Source of the DNA: Candidatus Kapaibacterium thiocyanatum
GTDB lineage: Bacteria; Bacteroidota; Ignavibacteria; Kapaibacteriales; Kapaibacteriaceae
NCBI GenBank assembly: GCA_001899175.1
Contig: MKVH01000003.1
Span: forward strand, 206,690-270,689
DNA length: 64,000 nt
Direction of reading: 5' to 3'
Below the pieces are notes generated by a model. That model had not been told where the DNA came from. It saw only the letters and a list, made by a program, of their open reading frames with translations, and did not search any database. A program made the translations under genes and the position numbers. Shown here piece by piece: positions 45,488-54,039 of this stretch (positions are counted from its first letter, which is position 1; each line of letters starts with the position of its first letter).

Positions 45488-46555
45488 CTATTCGTTCGGG
45501 ACGGGCTCGGTGCGGGGTGCGGATCCGCCCATGAGAATGGCCAGGGGGCGTGTGCCCGGAATCGCATCCAGGATGGTCTGGATCACGGCCATGATGGGGA
45601 CGGACAGGATCATGCCGACGATGCCCCACATCCAGCCCCAGAAGATGAGGGAGATGAGGACGACGACCGGGCTGAGATCCAGGCTCTGGCCCATGACCTT
45701 GGGTTCGATGACGTTGCCGATGACGTTCTGGATGACGATGAGGATGGCCACGACGAGGGCGGCATGGCCGAACGATCCCGTCTGCACCAGGGCGATGGCT
45801 CCCGGCAGTGCCGTCGTGATGAACGAACCGATGTTCGGGATGTAATGGAATAGAAATGCCAGCAGGCCGACGAGGGGGGCGAAGTCGACATCGAAGATGG
45901 CCATCACGGCCCATACGATAAGACCGTTCACCAGGTTGAAGAGCGTCTTGACGCGCAGATACTGCAACACCTTCCTGTTCACCGTATCGTAGATCTGGAC
46001 GAGGTCCATGGACCCCATCGATCCTGCGGCCGCCTGCAGTTTCTTCGAGAACAGTTCGCTTGACGAGATCATGAAGACGAGATAGAGCAGCACGAGGAAA
46101 CCGTCACCGAGGAACGAGACGACGCTACCCACCGTGCTGGTGGCCGCCGACGTGATCGTCTGCATGTCGAGCATGGTATCCCAGCGCAGGGCCGACGAGC
46201 GCCCCGTCATCTGGAACGACATCCGTTGCAGCATACCGTTCATCTGCACGTTCAGGTCGGCGAGGCGCTGCTGGTAGACCGGGGCCTTCTCGATGGCCGA
46301 GCTGACGCCCGCAGCGGAGATCGTATAGATACCCCACAGCGCCCCCGAAGCGATGAGCATCACCACCACGAGGCAGACGGCCATGGGAAACTTCCATGAA
46401 CGCAACTTGCTGACCAGGGGGCGGAAGAGGATGGAAAGGAGTCCTGCGAGGACGAATGGAATCAGGATGCTGTGCAGGACGTAGAGCGCTGCCGCGGCGG
46501 CGATCACGGCGAGAACGATGGCGGCGATGGCCGCCGGACGCAGTACTGGATTCAT
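45488..46555 (-). CDS. AI-2E family transporter (PerM-like)
   Basis: 355 residues, with eight hydrophobic segments. FVLAGLLSILFRPLVSKL near the N-terminus and YIPNIGSFITTALPGAI, VIGNVIEPKVMGQSLDLSP toward the C-terminus match the AI-2E/UPF0118 family. Family members export the quorum signal in some bacteria or Na+ and other ions in others; the substrate is not determined. Its stop lies 4 bases from the cassette's end, converging with it. Confidence 0.9.
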   Translation of the reverse strand: MNPVLRPAAIAAIVLAVIAAAAALYVLHSILIPFVLAGLLSILFRPLVSKLRSWKFPMAVCLVVVMLIASGALWGIYTISAAGVSSAIEKAPVYQQRLADLNVQMNGMLQRMSFQMTGRSSALRWDTMLDMQTITSAATSTVGSVVSFLGDGFLVLLYLVFMISSSELFSKKLQAAAGSMGSMDLVQIYDTVNRKVLQYLRVKTLFNLVNGLIVWAVMAIFDVDFAPLVGLLAFLFHYIPNIGSFITTALPGAIALVQTGSFGHAALVVAILIVIQNVIGNVIEPKVMGQSLDLSPVVVLISLIFWGWMWGIVGMILSVPIMAVIQTILDAIPGTRPLAILMGGSAPRTEPVPNE

Positions 46556-46621
46556 ACCGCAAAGTAAGGGGTTTCATGTAGTTTTGCGCTCCGCCAATCA
46601 TACCGACAGGAGGAGAAACCG

Positions 46622-47596
46622 ATGCAACGTGGTCCGATTTCACGATTCATGGAAGAACAGTACCTGCACTTCAATGCAGCGGCCCTGGTCGACGCGGCCA
46701 AGGGATACGAACGTCATCTCGCAGAAGGCGGCAAGATGATGATCACGCTCGCCGGTGCCATGAGTACAGCAGAGCTCGGGAAGACGCTCGCAGAGATGAT
46801 CCGCCAGGACAAGGTCCAGATCATCTCCTGTACGGGAGCGAACCTCGAAGAGGACATCATGAACCTCGTGGCCCATTCCCACTACAAGCGCGTGCCGCAC
46901 TACCGCGACCTGAGCCCGCAGGACGAATGGGATCTGCTCGAGCATGGCTTCAACCGCGTCACCGATACCTGCATTCCCGAAGAAGAAGCGTTCCGCCGTA
47001 TCCAGAAGCACATCCACAAACAGTGGAAGCAGGCCCAGGATGCAGGCGAGCGGTTCTTCCCGCACGAGTACATGTACAAGATGCTCCTGAGCGGCGAGAT
47101 GGAGCAGTACTACGAAATCGATCCGAAGAATTCGTGGATGATCGCGGCTGCCGAGAAGAACCTGCCCATCATCGTGCCCGGATGGGAAGATTCCACGATG
47201 GGCAACATCTTCGCTTCCTACTGCATCAAGGGTGAGCTCCAGCCGAGCGTGATGAAGAGTGGTATCGAATACATGACGTGGCTCGCCAGGTGGTACATCG
47301 AGAATTCCGGTGGCAAGGGCATCGGCTTCTTCCAGATCGGTGGCGGCATCGCCGGCGACTTCCCGATCTGCGTCGTGCCGATGCTGTACCAGGACATGGA
47401 GATGGAAGACATTCCGTTCTGGTCCTACTTCTGCCAGATCTCGGACAGCACGACGTCGTACGGCTCCTATTCGGGCGCCGTTCCTAATGAAAAGATCACA
47501 TGGGGTAAGCTCGGAATCGATACGCCGAAGTTCATCATCGAGTCCGACGCTACGATTGTTGCACCACTAGTATTTGCGTGGCTCCTTGGATACTAA
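46622..47596 (+). CDS. Deoxyhypusine synthase-like enzyme
   Basis: 324 residues. MITLAGAMSTAELGKTLAEMI, CTGANLEEDI, VPGWEDSTMGN and FFQIGGGIAGDF follow the deoxyhypusine synthase fold. The catalytic Lys of this family is present as Lys296 in TWGKL. Bacteria lack eIF5A, so the product is probably a polyamine derivative such as homospermidine rather than deoxyhypusine (inference from reports for bacterial homologues). NAD is the expected cofactor. AGGAG lies about 12 bases before the ATG. Its 3' end overlaps the TonB receptor gene by 23 bases. Confidence 0.88.
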   Translation: MQRGPISRFMEEQYLHFNAAALVDAAKGYERHLAEGGKMMITLAGAMSTAELGKTLAEMIRQDKVQIISCTGANLEEDIMNLVAHSHYKRVPHYRDLSPQDEWDLLEHGFNRVTDTCIPEEEAFRRIQKHIHKQWKQAQDAGERFFPHEYMYKMLLSGEMEQYYEIDPKNSWMIAAAEKNLPIIVPGWEDSTMGNIFASYCIKGELQPSVMKSGIEYMTWLARWYIENSGGKGIGFFQIGGGIAGDFPICVVPMLYQDMEMEDIPFWSYFCQISDSTTSYGSYSGAVPNEKITWGKLGIDTPKFIIESDATIVAPLVFAWLLGY

Positions 47597-49460
47597 AACA
47601 CTCCTCTCCATGTCCGCCGGTCTGCTCTGCCTTCCGGTGATCGTCGCAGCGCAACAGCAGCCGCGACGCCAGGACAACAACGTCGAACAACAGAACGATA
47701 CGCTTGCCTATACCACTCCGTCCGTTGTCGTCAGTGCCGCACGCACGACGATCGACATGGACCGTGTACCGCGTACGGTGGAAGTGCTTACGTCCGCCGA
47801 TCTCGCCCGCCTTCCCGTACGCAGCGTGCAGGAAGCGCTGGCCTACCTTCCGGGAATAGATCTCCGTCAACGCGGACCCCTCGGCGTCCAGGCCGATCTC
47901 TCCATGCGCGGAGGTACGTTCGAACAGAGCGCCGTACTCTTCAACGGGTTGCGCGTGAACGACATCCAGACGGGACACCACTCGCTGAACCTGCCCGTAC
48001 TGGCCGACGAAGTCGACCGTATCGAGGTGATCAAGGGTGGCGGCTCGCGATTGTTCGGTACGGGTGCGATGGACGGCGCGGTGAACATCATCACGAAGCG
48101 CGGCGGTCCGTCCCGCCTGTTCGCCTCGGCGACGGGTGGCGACTTCGGTCTGGCCGATGGACGGCTGGGCGCGAGTGCATCCACGGGCATCGTCGATCAT
48201 CGCGTCAGCGCACAGTACCTGAAGACCAACGGCTACATGCCTTCGACGGACGTCGACATGCAGTCCGTACTCTATACGGGCTCGATCTCCGAAGGATCGA
48301 CGCAGGCCTCCCTCACCGGTGGCGTCGTGAACAAGGCCTTCGGTGCGAACGGCTACTATTCCAACCGTTTCCCCGATCAGTGGGAACATACGGTGACGTG
48401 GTTCGCCGGTGCCACGGCGCGTACGGACCTCTCCGACGTCCTGTCCGTCAACGCTCAGGCCCTCTACCGTATCAACAGCGACGAATTCCTGCTGAAGCGC
48501 AGCGATCCCGCCTTCTATCGCAACCTCCACAGGACCGATCAGTTGACGGCCAATGTCCAGACGACGCTGTCGACGGGAGTCGGGCGCACGACGCTCGCTC
48601 TCGAGGGAGGATCGGACAGGATCGAGAGTACGAACCTCGGCAACTTCGATCGTGTGCGCGGTAGTCTGTCCCTCGAACATGCCGTGTCCATCACGGACAG
48701 ACTCTATGCAGGTGCAGGTGTGGGGACGGTCTTCTACAGCGACCGCGTGCCGGGCATTGTCGGCGGCGTCGACGTGTCCTATCTCATCGCGCCGGGATCG
48801 CGCGTCTATGCCACGGTCAACAGGAACATGCGTATTCCGACCTATACGGACCTCTATTACAAGGATCCGGTCACCGTCGGTAATCCTGCGCTGAAGCCGG
48901 AAACGTCCGTGACGGCCGAACTCGGTACCTCGCTGATGATCGGCGACGTCATTCTCTCCGGCGCGGCATACAATCGCTCGTCGAACGATCTCATCGACTA
49001 CGTCTTCCGCGGCGATTCACTGCCGTGGCAGGCCCAGAACTTCACGTCCGTCCGCGTCACGGGCGGTGAACTCGGCGTGCGCTGGCTCGTCACGAAGACA
49101 CTTCGTGAAAGTCCGCTGACGCTGTTGCGCGTGAGCGGCAACGCCCAGGACGTCTCGTCGTTGAACGATGCCCGAACGCGATACGTCGCCGACAACCTTC
49201 GGTGGCAGTTCATCCTCGAAACGCAGTGGACGATTCCCGGCATCGGCGTCCAGGCCTCCTTCCTCCTTCGCGCCCAGGAGCGGGTGGTGGATCCGAAGGC
49301 CAACGTCATCGGAGACGCACGGATATGGAAGCAGTTCGACATCGTGCGCGTCGTCGCGGAAGCGAGCAATCTCTGGAACACGACGTGGATCGAAACGGGC
49401 TTCGTGCCCATGCCGTCGCGCTGGTTCCGTATGGGTGTGGAAGTTACCGCACCACTGTGA
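47574..49460 (+). CDS. TonB-dependent outer-membrane receptor
   Basis: 628 residues, the short class. The signal peptide begins LDTKTLLSMSAG; TTG at 47574 is used as the start since an N-terminal positive charge (MRGSLDTK) is needed, but TTG at 47586 or ATG at 47610 remain possible. The plug runs about residues 45-165 (VVVSAARTTIDMDRVPRTVEVLTS, GSRLFGTGAMDGAVNIITKRGG) and the rest is a 22-strand barrel. The small size and lack of a SusD or siderophore gene nearby suggest a vitamin B12 or metal receptor; B12 use by the reductase at 2-2356 makes that attractive but unproven. Confidence 0.87.
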   Translation: MRGSLDTKTLLSMSAGLLCLPVIVAAQQQPRRQDNNVEQQNDTLAYTTPSVVVSAARTTIDMDRVPRTVEVLTSADLARLPVRSVQEALAYLPGIDLRQRGPLGVQADLSMRGGTFEQSAVLFNGLRVNDIQTGHHSLNLPVLADEVDRIEVIKGGGSRLFGTGAMDGAVNIITKRGGPSRLFASATGGDFGLADGRLGASASTGIVDHRVSAQYLKTNGYMPSTDVDMQSVLYTGSISEGSTQASLTGGVVNKAFGANGYYSNRFPDQWEHTVTWFAGATARTDLSDVLSVNAQALYRINSDEFLLKRSDPAFYRNLHRTDQLTANVQTTLSTGVGRTTLALEGGSDRIESTNLGNFDRVRGSLSLEHAVSITDRLYAGAGVGTVFYSDRVPGIVGGVDVSYLIAPGSRVYATVNRNMRIPTYTDLYYKDPVTVGNPALKPETSVTAELGTSLMIGDVILSGAAYNRSSNDLIDYVFRGDSLPWQAQNFTSVRVTGGELGVRWLVTKTLRESPLTLLRVSGNAQDVSSLNDARTRYVADNLRWQFILETQWTIPGIGVQASFLLRAQERVVDPKANVIGDARIWKQFDIVRVVAEASNLWNTTWIETGFVPMPSRWFRMGVEVTAPL

Positions 49461-50610
49461 ACACCGTTCCTGCGTGACCGTCATGGAGCACGTAGGAGCC
49501 GTTCGACAGACGCGAGATATCCCACGTCTCGACACTGGTTTTCACGTAGCGGGCGATGAGGGTACGGCCACGTACGTCGAGGATACTGTAGGTACGGCCT
49601 GCCGTGAGGCCGCGTAGCGTGAGGCGGTTGCTGTCGACGGAGATCGACGGCGCCGCCACCCTCTCTTCGTCGACGGACGCACCGACGTCGCCGAGAACGA
49701 GTCTGCATACGATCGGGAGATGATCGGATGCACAACGGAGGTCTTCTGCCATCTCCCGTGGTACGGCCGTATTGGGAGGATCGACGATCGTGCCGTTCCT
49801 CCTGTCGAGTCCGTCGTTCCCGAAGGCCCTGTAGCTGCCGTTCACGTGGCGCGGTGCCAGTGCTTCGCTCAGCAGGATGTAGTCGAAGCGATCATCCAGC
49901 CCACCTCCCACCCCACCGCCGCAGGCGCCATCGCCGGTCGACCGTGTGGCCTGTGTGTAGTATCGCAGCCATTCCGTGGAATTGCGCTTCCACGCGGATC
50001 CGAGGGGATCGACGAACCGGCGCGTCGCGGACGTTCCGGTGAGATCAACGTAGGACGCTTCGGTCGGACCGTAGATGTTGAAGTCTCCGCACAGAACGAC
50101 GTACGAATGCGTGGTGATGTTCTGCATCAGCGTACGCACTTCACGCTGACGCTGGGCGATGCTCTGTGCGTCGTCCGATGCCTTGAGGTGCATGCCGTAG
50201 ATGACGAGCGTATCCGGACGCAGGCCGTTCGACGGAATGGTCTCCAGCGTATACTCGGCGATGTTCCGCAGCTCCGTCGCGATGTAGCGCGTATCGATCA
50301 ACGAGAACTTCTGCTGGTCGTAGAGCAGCATGCAGTCGGAATCCGGGCCATCCGTGAACTGCGACGACGCGAACGGGGCGTAGGTCAGCACGTCCGTGAT
50401 GAATCGCGGTCCGAGCGACGCATCCTCCACCTCTTCACAGATGAGAATGTCCGGCCTGATGCTGTCCATGATACGCGCGAACTTCGGAATCCGGCCATCC
50501 TCGTTGGCTGCCGAATACTTCAGTGTGTTGTAGGAACAGATACGGACGGTGTCGGCTGCCTGGAGGCGCAGGCCGATGACGGCGAGGATGCAGAGCAGTA
50601 GTGAGCGCAT
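49444..50610 (-). CDS. Secreted endonuclease/exonuclease/phosphatase-family protein with T9SS sorting tail
   Basis: 388 residues with signal peptide (MRSLLLCILAVIGLRLQA). The EEP fold is shown by RICSYNTLKYS, ILICEEVED (catalytic Glu), YGMHLKAS, VVLCGDFNIYGP (Asp/Asn) and ASDHLPIVC (catalytic Asp/His). After about residue 310 a T9SS type A sorting domain (SNRLTLRGLTAGRTYSILD, WDISRLSNGSYVLHD) ends the protein. It may act on nucleic acids or phospho-lipids outside the cell. The last 17 bases overlap the converging TonB receptor gene. Confidence 0.88.
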   Translation of the reverse strand: MRSLLLCILAVIGLRLQAADTVRICSYNTLKYSAANEDGRIPKFARIMDSIRPDILICEEVEDASLGPRFITDVLTYAPFASSQFTDGPDSDCMLLYDQQKFSLIDTRYIATELRNIAEYTLETIPSNGLRPDTLVIYGMHLKASDDAQSIAQRQREVRTLMQNITTHSYVVLCGDFNIYGPTEASYVDLTGTSATRRFVDPLGSAWKRNSTEWLRYYTQATRSTGDGACGGGVGGGLDDRFDYILLSEALAPRHVNGSYRAFGNDGLDRRNGTIVDPPNTAVPREMAEDLRCASDHLPIVCRLVLGDVGASVDEERVAAPSISVDSNRLTLRGLTAGRTYSILDVRGRTLIARYVKTSVETWDISRLSNGSYVLHDGHAGTVFTVVR

Positions 50611-50658
50611 GACGTTCCCCCGGATACCTTCTGATGGTCGTTCGATGAAGGCGGCAAG

Positions 50659-51996
50659 TTAACGAAGCGGACGTTCAAGGTCGATGTTCTCATCTCCCTT
50701 GCGATAGGGCAGCAGGAGCAGGACGAGGCGCATCATTTCGTTGCTGTCGTCCATACTTCCTTCGAACGGAATGTCGCGTGGAGGATGGAAGGGATTGTGC
50801 GGATTGCCTGCAGTGTTGTCGAAGGTTGCCACGGCATTGAGAACGCTTCCGGCCGGAATGCGGATGGGGCGTTTGAAGCGGTAGAACTCCTGCCAGTTGA
50901 AGTCCCAGTCGGGAACGTCGACGAGAGGAATCGTATCTCCCTTCGGCGTTTCGACCCATACCCGGAAGGAGCGTCCGAGCAGGTGCATGTGCGGATTGAT
51001 CGTCAGGGCACTGACGTCGTCATGGATACGTGCGAAGATGTGGTGCGTCACCGTGCTGCCGGCCCTGATCACGTCGTCGGCCTCGGACTTCAACGCAGGT
51101 TTGAATGCGGCGAAGACGATCGTGCGGGGCTCCTTCCTGCCGGCATACATGTTGATGCGGGCACGGTCCGATGCGGCGACGGGCGTGGGGGCATAGTGAA
51201 GATTGCGGATGAGCAGCACTCCGCGTCGTGGAAGACGGAACCCTATGCCGTCGGGAAAGATGAGCGGCGACATCCCGGGAAGCCATCCTGCGTGGAAGAC
51301 TTCGCGCGGAGGACCGTACGTCGGCGACACGAGGCCGAAGAAACGATAATCGTGTATATCGTCTACGAATTGAGAATCGCGGTACATGAAGTACTCGGGT
51401 ATATCGTGCAGCGAAACGTCCGGTGCCACTTCGAGGATCTGATAGCTCGCATGGTGGGACAGCTTGCGGTTGCCCGGGAGGTAGTCGATACCTCGCATGT
51501 ACTGTTCGCGATCGAACTCGAACGGTATCGCATAGCAGATGTACGTCTGTCTGTTCGTACCGGGAATAGGAACGTCGGAGCGCATGGACAGCGTGACGGT
51601 CGGACGTCCGAGCAGCATCGAACCATCGGGGAACGGCGGTACCGGCGGCATCGCGCGCGCCGGGCCTTCGACCATACCACCTTCCACCCATGCACCGATC
51701 GTCCTGATCTCGGCATCGGTGAGGCGTCGTTCGTGAGCGAAGGAGCGATACGACGGATCGTTGCGCTGGGGAGGCATATAACGGTCCTCCGTCACGTAGG
51801 CTACCATCGACGCGCGCTTCCGCACGTCCTCGAACGACGTCAGTGGAAACGGCCCGGCGCCATCCTGCCGATGACACGGCACACAGTTGCGCATGAGGAT
51901 CGGCGCCACGTGCTGTGTGAACGTCGGTACCTCGCCGGCGGTCAGGGGGAGCAGGAACGACAGGAAGAGCGGGAGCAGGGCAAGCGAACGGATCAT
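50659..51996 (-). CDS. Periplasmic haem-c / copper type II monooxygenase-like protein
   Basis: 445 residues, signal peptide MIRSLALLPLFLSFLLPLTAG. CVPCH at residues 38-42 binds haem c, with MPP following as probable axial Met. The copper ligands of the PHM family are all present: HH at 181-182, H at 267, HMH at 336-338 and Met at 421. It is a paralogue of the 21460 protein without a T9SS tail. It starts one base after the stop of the di-haem gene, so the pair is co-translated and probably forms one redox unit. Confidence 0.85.
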   Translation of the reverse strand: MIRSLALLPLFLSFLLPLTAGEVPTFTQHVAPILMRNCVPCHRQDGAGPFPLTSFEDVRKRASMVAYVTEDRYMPPQRNDPSYRSFAHERRLTDAEIRTIGAWVEGGMVEGPARAMPPVPPFPDGSMLLGRPTVTLSMRSDVPIPGTNRQTYICYAIPFEFDREQYMRGIDYLPGNRKLSHHASYQILEVAPDVSLHDIPEYFMYRDSQFVDDIHDYRFFGLVSPTYGPPREVFHAGWLPGMSPLIFPDGIGFRLPRRGVLLIRNLHYAPTPVAASDRARINMYAGRKEPRTIVFAAFKPALKSEADDVIRAGSTVTHHIFARIHDDVSALTINPHMHLLGRSFRVWVETPKGDTIPLVDVPDWDFNWQEFYRFKRPIRIPAGSVLNAVATFDNTAGNPHNPFHPPRDIPFEGSMDDSNEMMRLVLLLLPYRKGDENIDLERPLR

Positions 51997-51997
51997 G

Positions 51998-53944
51998 TCA
52001 GTAATCGCCGCCCACCCGCCGCTGATCGAGGGCACGGTTGCGATCCACGCGGGGCAGGCGTGCCGGACGTCGCGTCAGACCGGTCGTATCCGTGATCGCC
52101 CTCATGAAGGCGATCATATCCTGATAGTCCTTGTTCGTGAGATTGATGCGGTCCGGCGCAAGCGTCTGATACGGATGATCGATGCCGATACCCCGGCCAC
52201 CGCCGAGATCGTAGAACTGGACGATCTGGTCGAGCGTGGTGTAGGCGCCGTTGTGCATGTAGGGAGCGGTGAGTGCGATGTTGCGGATCGTCGGCGTCTT
52301 GAACGAGTTGGCGTAGATGACGCTCTGCTCGCGCAGGATACCTGCCGCACGTCCCTTGTCCGCATCGAGGATCGCATTCATGGTGTCGGGTCTGGAAGGA
52401 ACGCCGAGAATCTCCGATTCGCTGTCGGTGAAGGACGGCGGGACGTAGCCCGCGAACGACGGAGCGAAGTGACACGTTCCGCAGGCCGCACGGCCCATGA
52501 AGAGATTGAAGCCACGTTTCACGGCGGGATCGAGGTCGATGGCCTCGCCACGCACGTAGCGGTCGACGGGTGAGTCGAAGGATACGAGGGACGAGAGATA
52601 GGCGGCGATGGCCATGCCGACGTTGGCCACGTCGATGGCGCCGTTCCGTTCGTTGGGGAAGGCCTTCCCGAACATCGCTTCGTATTCGGAGCTCTCGCGG
52701 AGGCGGCCTATCATGTCGATCAGCGTGCTTCCGAATTCACGTTCGTTGGTCACCACATGTGAGATCACGTCGTTGATGCGGTTGGCGCGTAGGTCGTAGA
52801 AGAATCTCCGTGCGAAGACGGCGTTGATCATCGTGGGTGCGTTGCGGTCGATGGTTCCATCGTGGCCGAGGGCCACGCTCTTCGCATGACCGTCCGTGAA
52901 CCCGCGCTCGGGTTGATGGCATGAGGCGCAGGCGCGTTCGTTGGTGGAAGACAGAATGGGATCGAAGAAGAGTGTGCGCCCGAGCTCGACGAGGTCCGCC
53001 GAAACGTGATCCCTCTGCAGGCCCGTACTCTTGAGCGGGTTGAAGAAGTCGGTAGCGAACATCGAACGTCCGCGCGGATTCACCGCGGGCGGGAAGGGAC
53101 TCACTTCCGTGATGAACTCGATGCCGAGATCTGTCTGTACGTCGAGCAATGCACCGTAGAGCGGATCCATCACGTCGCGCAGGAAGGCGATGCGGTCGAA
53201 ATCGTCGAATGCGGCATGGCGCAGATCGGCGATGCCCTTGTCGACGAGGGCGGCGATCTTCCGATGACGTTCCGCGAGTGTGCGGGATTCGAGCTGTGCG
53301 CGGAAGCCGTCGGAGATCGTCATGATCGTCGTGAGCGGCACGATGTCGTCTTCCATCGACGGTTCGGATGCCGGGCGGTCGAAGGCCACGATTCCCATCG
53401 ACGAGATACGGACCACGGCGGAGCGGCATGCTTCGATCATCATGCGGTCCGTCCACCGCGTGCCACGCAGTTCGAGCAGAAGGTCGGGCATGTTGCCGCA
53501 GAGCGTATGGACCTTGTCGCGCAGTTCCGTGAGTGTGCGCATCGCCGTACTGTCGTCGGCATGCAGTAGTTCATCGATGATCTGGAATCCCTGCGGTCCG
53601 AGGATGTCGACGTATTGTGACTTCTGATCGAGGCGTGGCAGGGGAGCACCGTTGACGAACTGTGCCACGAAGCCGTTGTCGAGATATTCCGCCAGTGGCT
53701 CGAGACGCTTGTACGACCGGCGCGCCGCTTCGTAGGCCGAACGGGCGTCGACGAGATCCGCATCGGACCTGATGCCGTCGCAGGCCGTCCGGAATGTCGT
53801 CATGGCGGAGGTCACACTGTCGCATGAGGCGGCGATCCATGCATTGAGGCGTTCGCGCCGCAGTTTCTGATAGTCCGGCGACAGCCATGCCGTCAGGAGG
53901 GCAGTGCATACGAAGGTGGCGAGGAGGGTGAGGAACGTCTTCAT
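51998..53944 (-). CDS. Imelysin-like / MauG-type di-haem cytochrome c peroxidase fusion
   Basis: 648 residues with signal peptide and a charged start. Residues about 30-270 resemble an imelysin-like helical domain (SYKRLEPLAEYLDNG, QGFQIIDELLHAD). Residues about 300-640 are a CcpA/MauG domain with two haem-c motifs, CASCH at 339-343 and CGTCH at 488-492, plus PERGFTDG, MINAVFARRFFYDLRA and PYMHNGAYTTLDQIV. The combination is found in some Bacteroidota. MauG-type enzymes use peroxide or high-valent iron for oxidation; the target may be the coupled copper protein. Start at 53944 gives a clean signal peptide. Confidence 0.88.
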   Translation of the reverse strand: MKTFLTLLATFVCTALLTAWLSPDYQKLRRERLNAWIAASCDSVTSAMTTFRTACDGIRSDADLVDARSAYEAARRSYKRLEPLAEYLDNGFVAQFVNGAPLPRLDQKSQYVDILGPQGFQIIDELLHADDSTAMRTLTELRDKVHTLCGNMPDLLLELRGTRWTDRMMIEACRSAVVRISSMGIVAFDRPASEPSMEDDIVPLTTIMTISDGFRAQLESRTLAERHRKIAALVDKGIADLRHAAFDDFDRIAFLRDVMDPLYGALLDVQTDLGIEFITEVSPFPPAVNPRGRSMFATDFFNPLKSTGLQRDHVSADLVELGRTLFFDPILSSTNERACASCHQPERGFTDGHAKSVALGHDGTIDRNAPTMINAVFARRFFYDLRANRINDVISHVVTNEREFGSTLIDMIGRLRESSEYEAMFGKAFPNERNGAIDVANVGMAIAAYLSSLVSFDSPVDRYVRGEAIDLDPAVKRGFNLFMGRAACGTCHFAPSFAGYVPPSFTDSESEILGVPSRPDTMNAILDADKGRAAGILREQSVIYANSFKTPTIRNIALTAPYMHNGAYTTLDQIVQFYDLGGGRGIGIDHPYQTLAPDRINLTNKDYQDMIAFMRAITDTTGLTRRPARLPRVDRNRALDQRRVGGDY

Positions 53945-53976
53945 GGAAGTCGATGGTGCTGGTGTCGAAAACGCGA

Positions 53977-54005
53977 AAGGACCGGTGGGGATTCCACCGG
54001 TCCTT
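53977..54005 (-). terminator. Terminator of the PhoX-like gene
   Basis: A 12-bp stem (AAGGACCGGTGG / CCACCGGTCCTT) with a 5-nt loop, read on the minus strand 35 bases after the phoX-like stop and followed by TTCGCGTTTT. Confidence 0.72.
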
Positions 54006-54039
54006 GTCGCCCTGATGTCTATGGACCGACGACGTCCGA

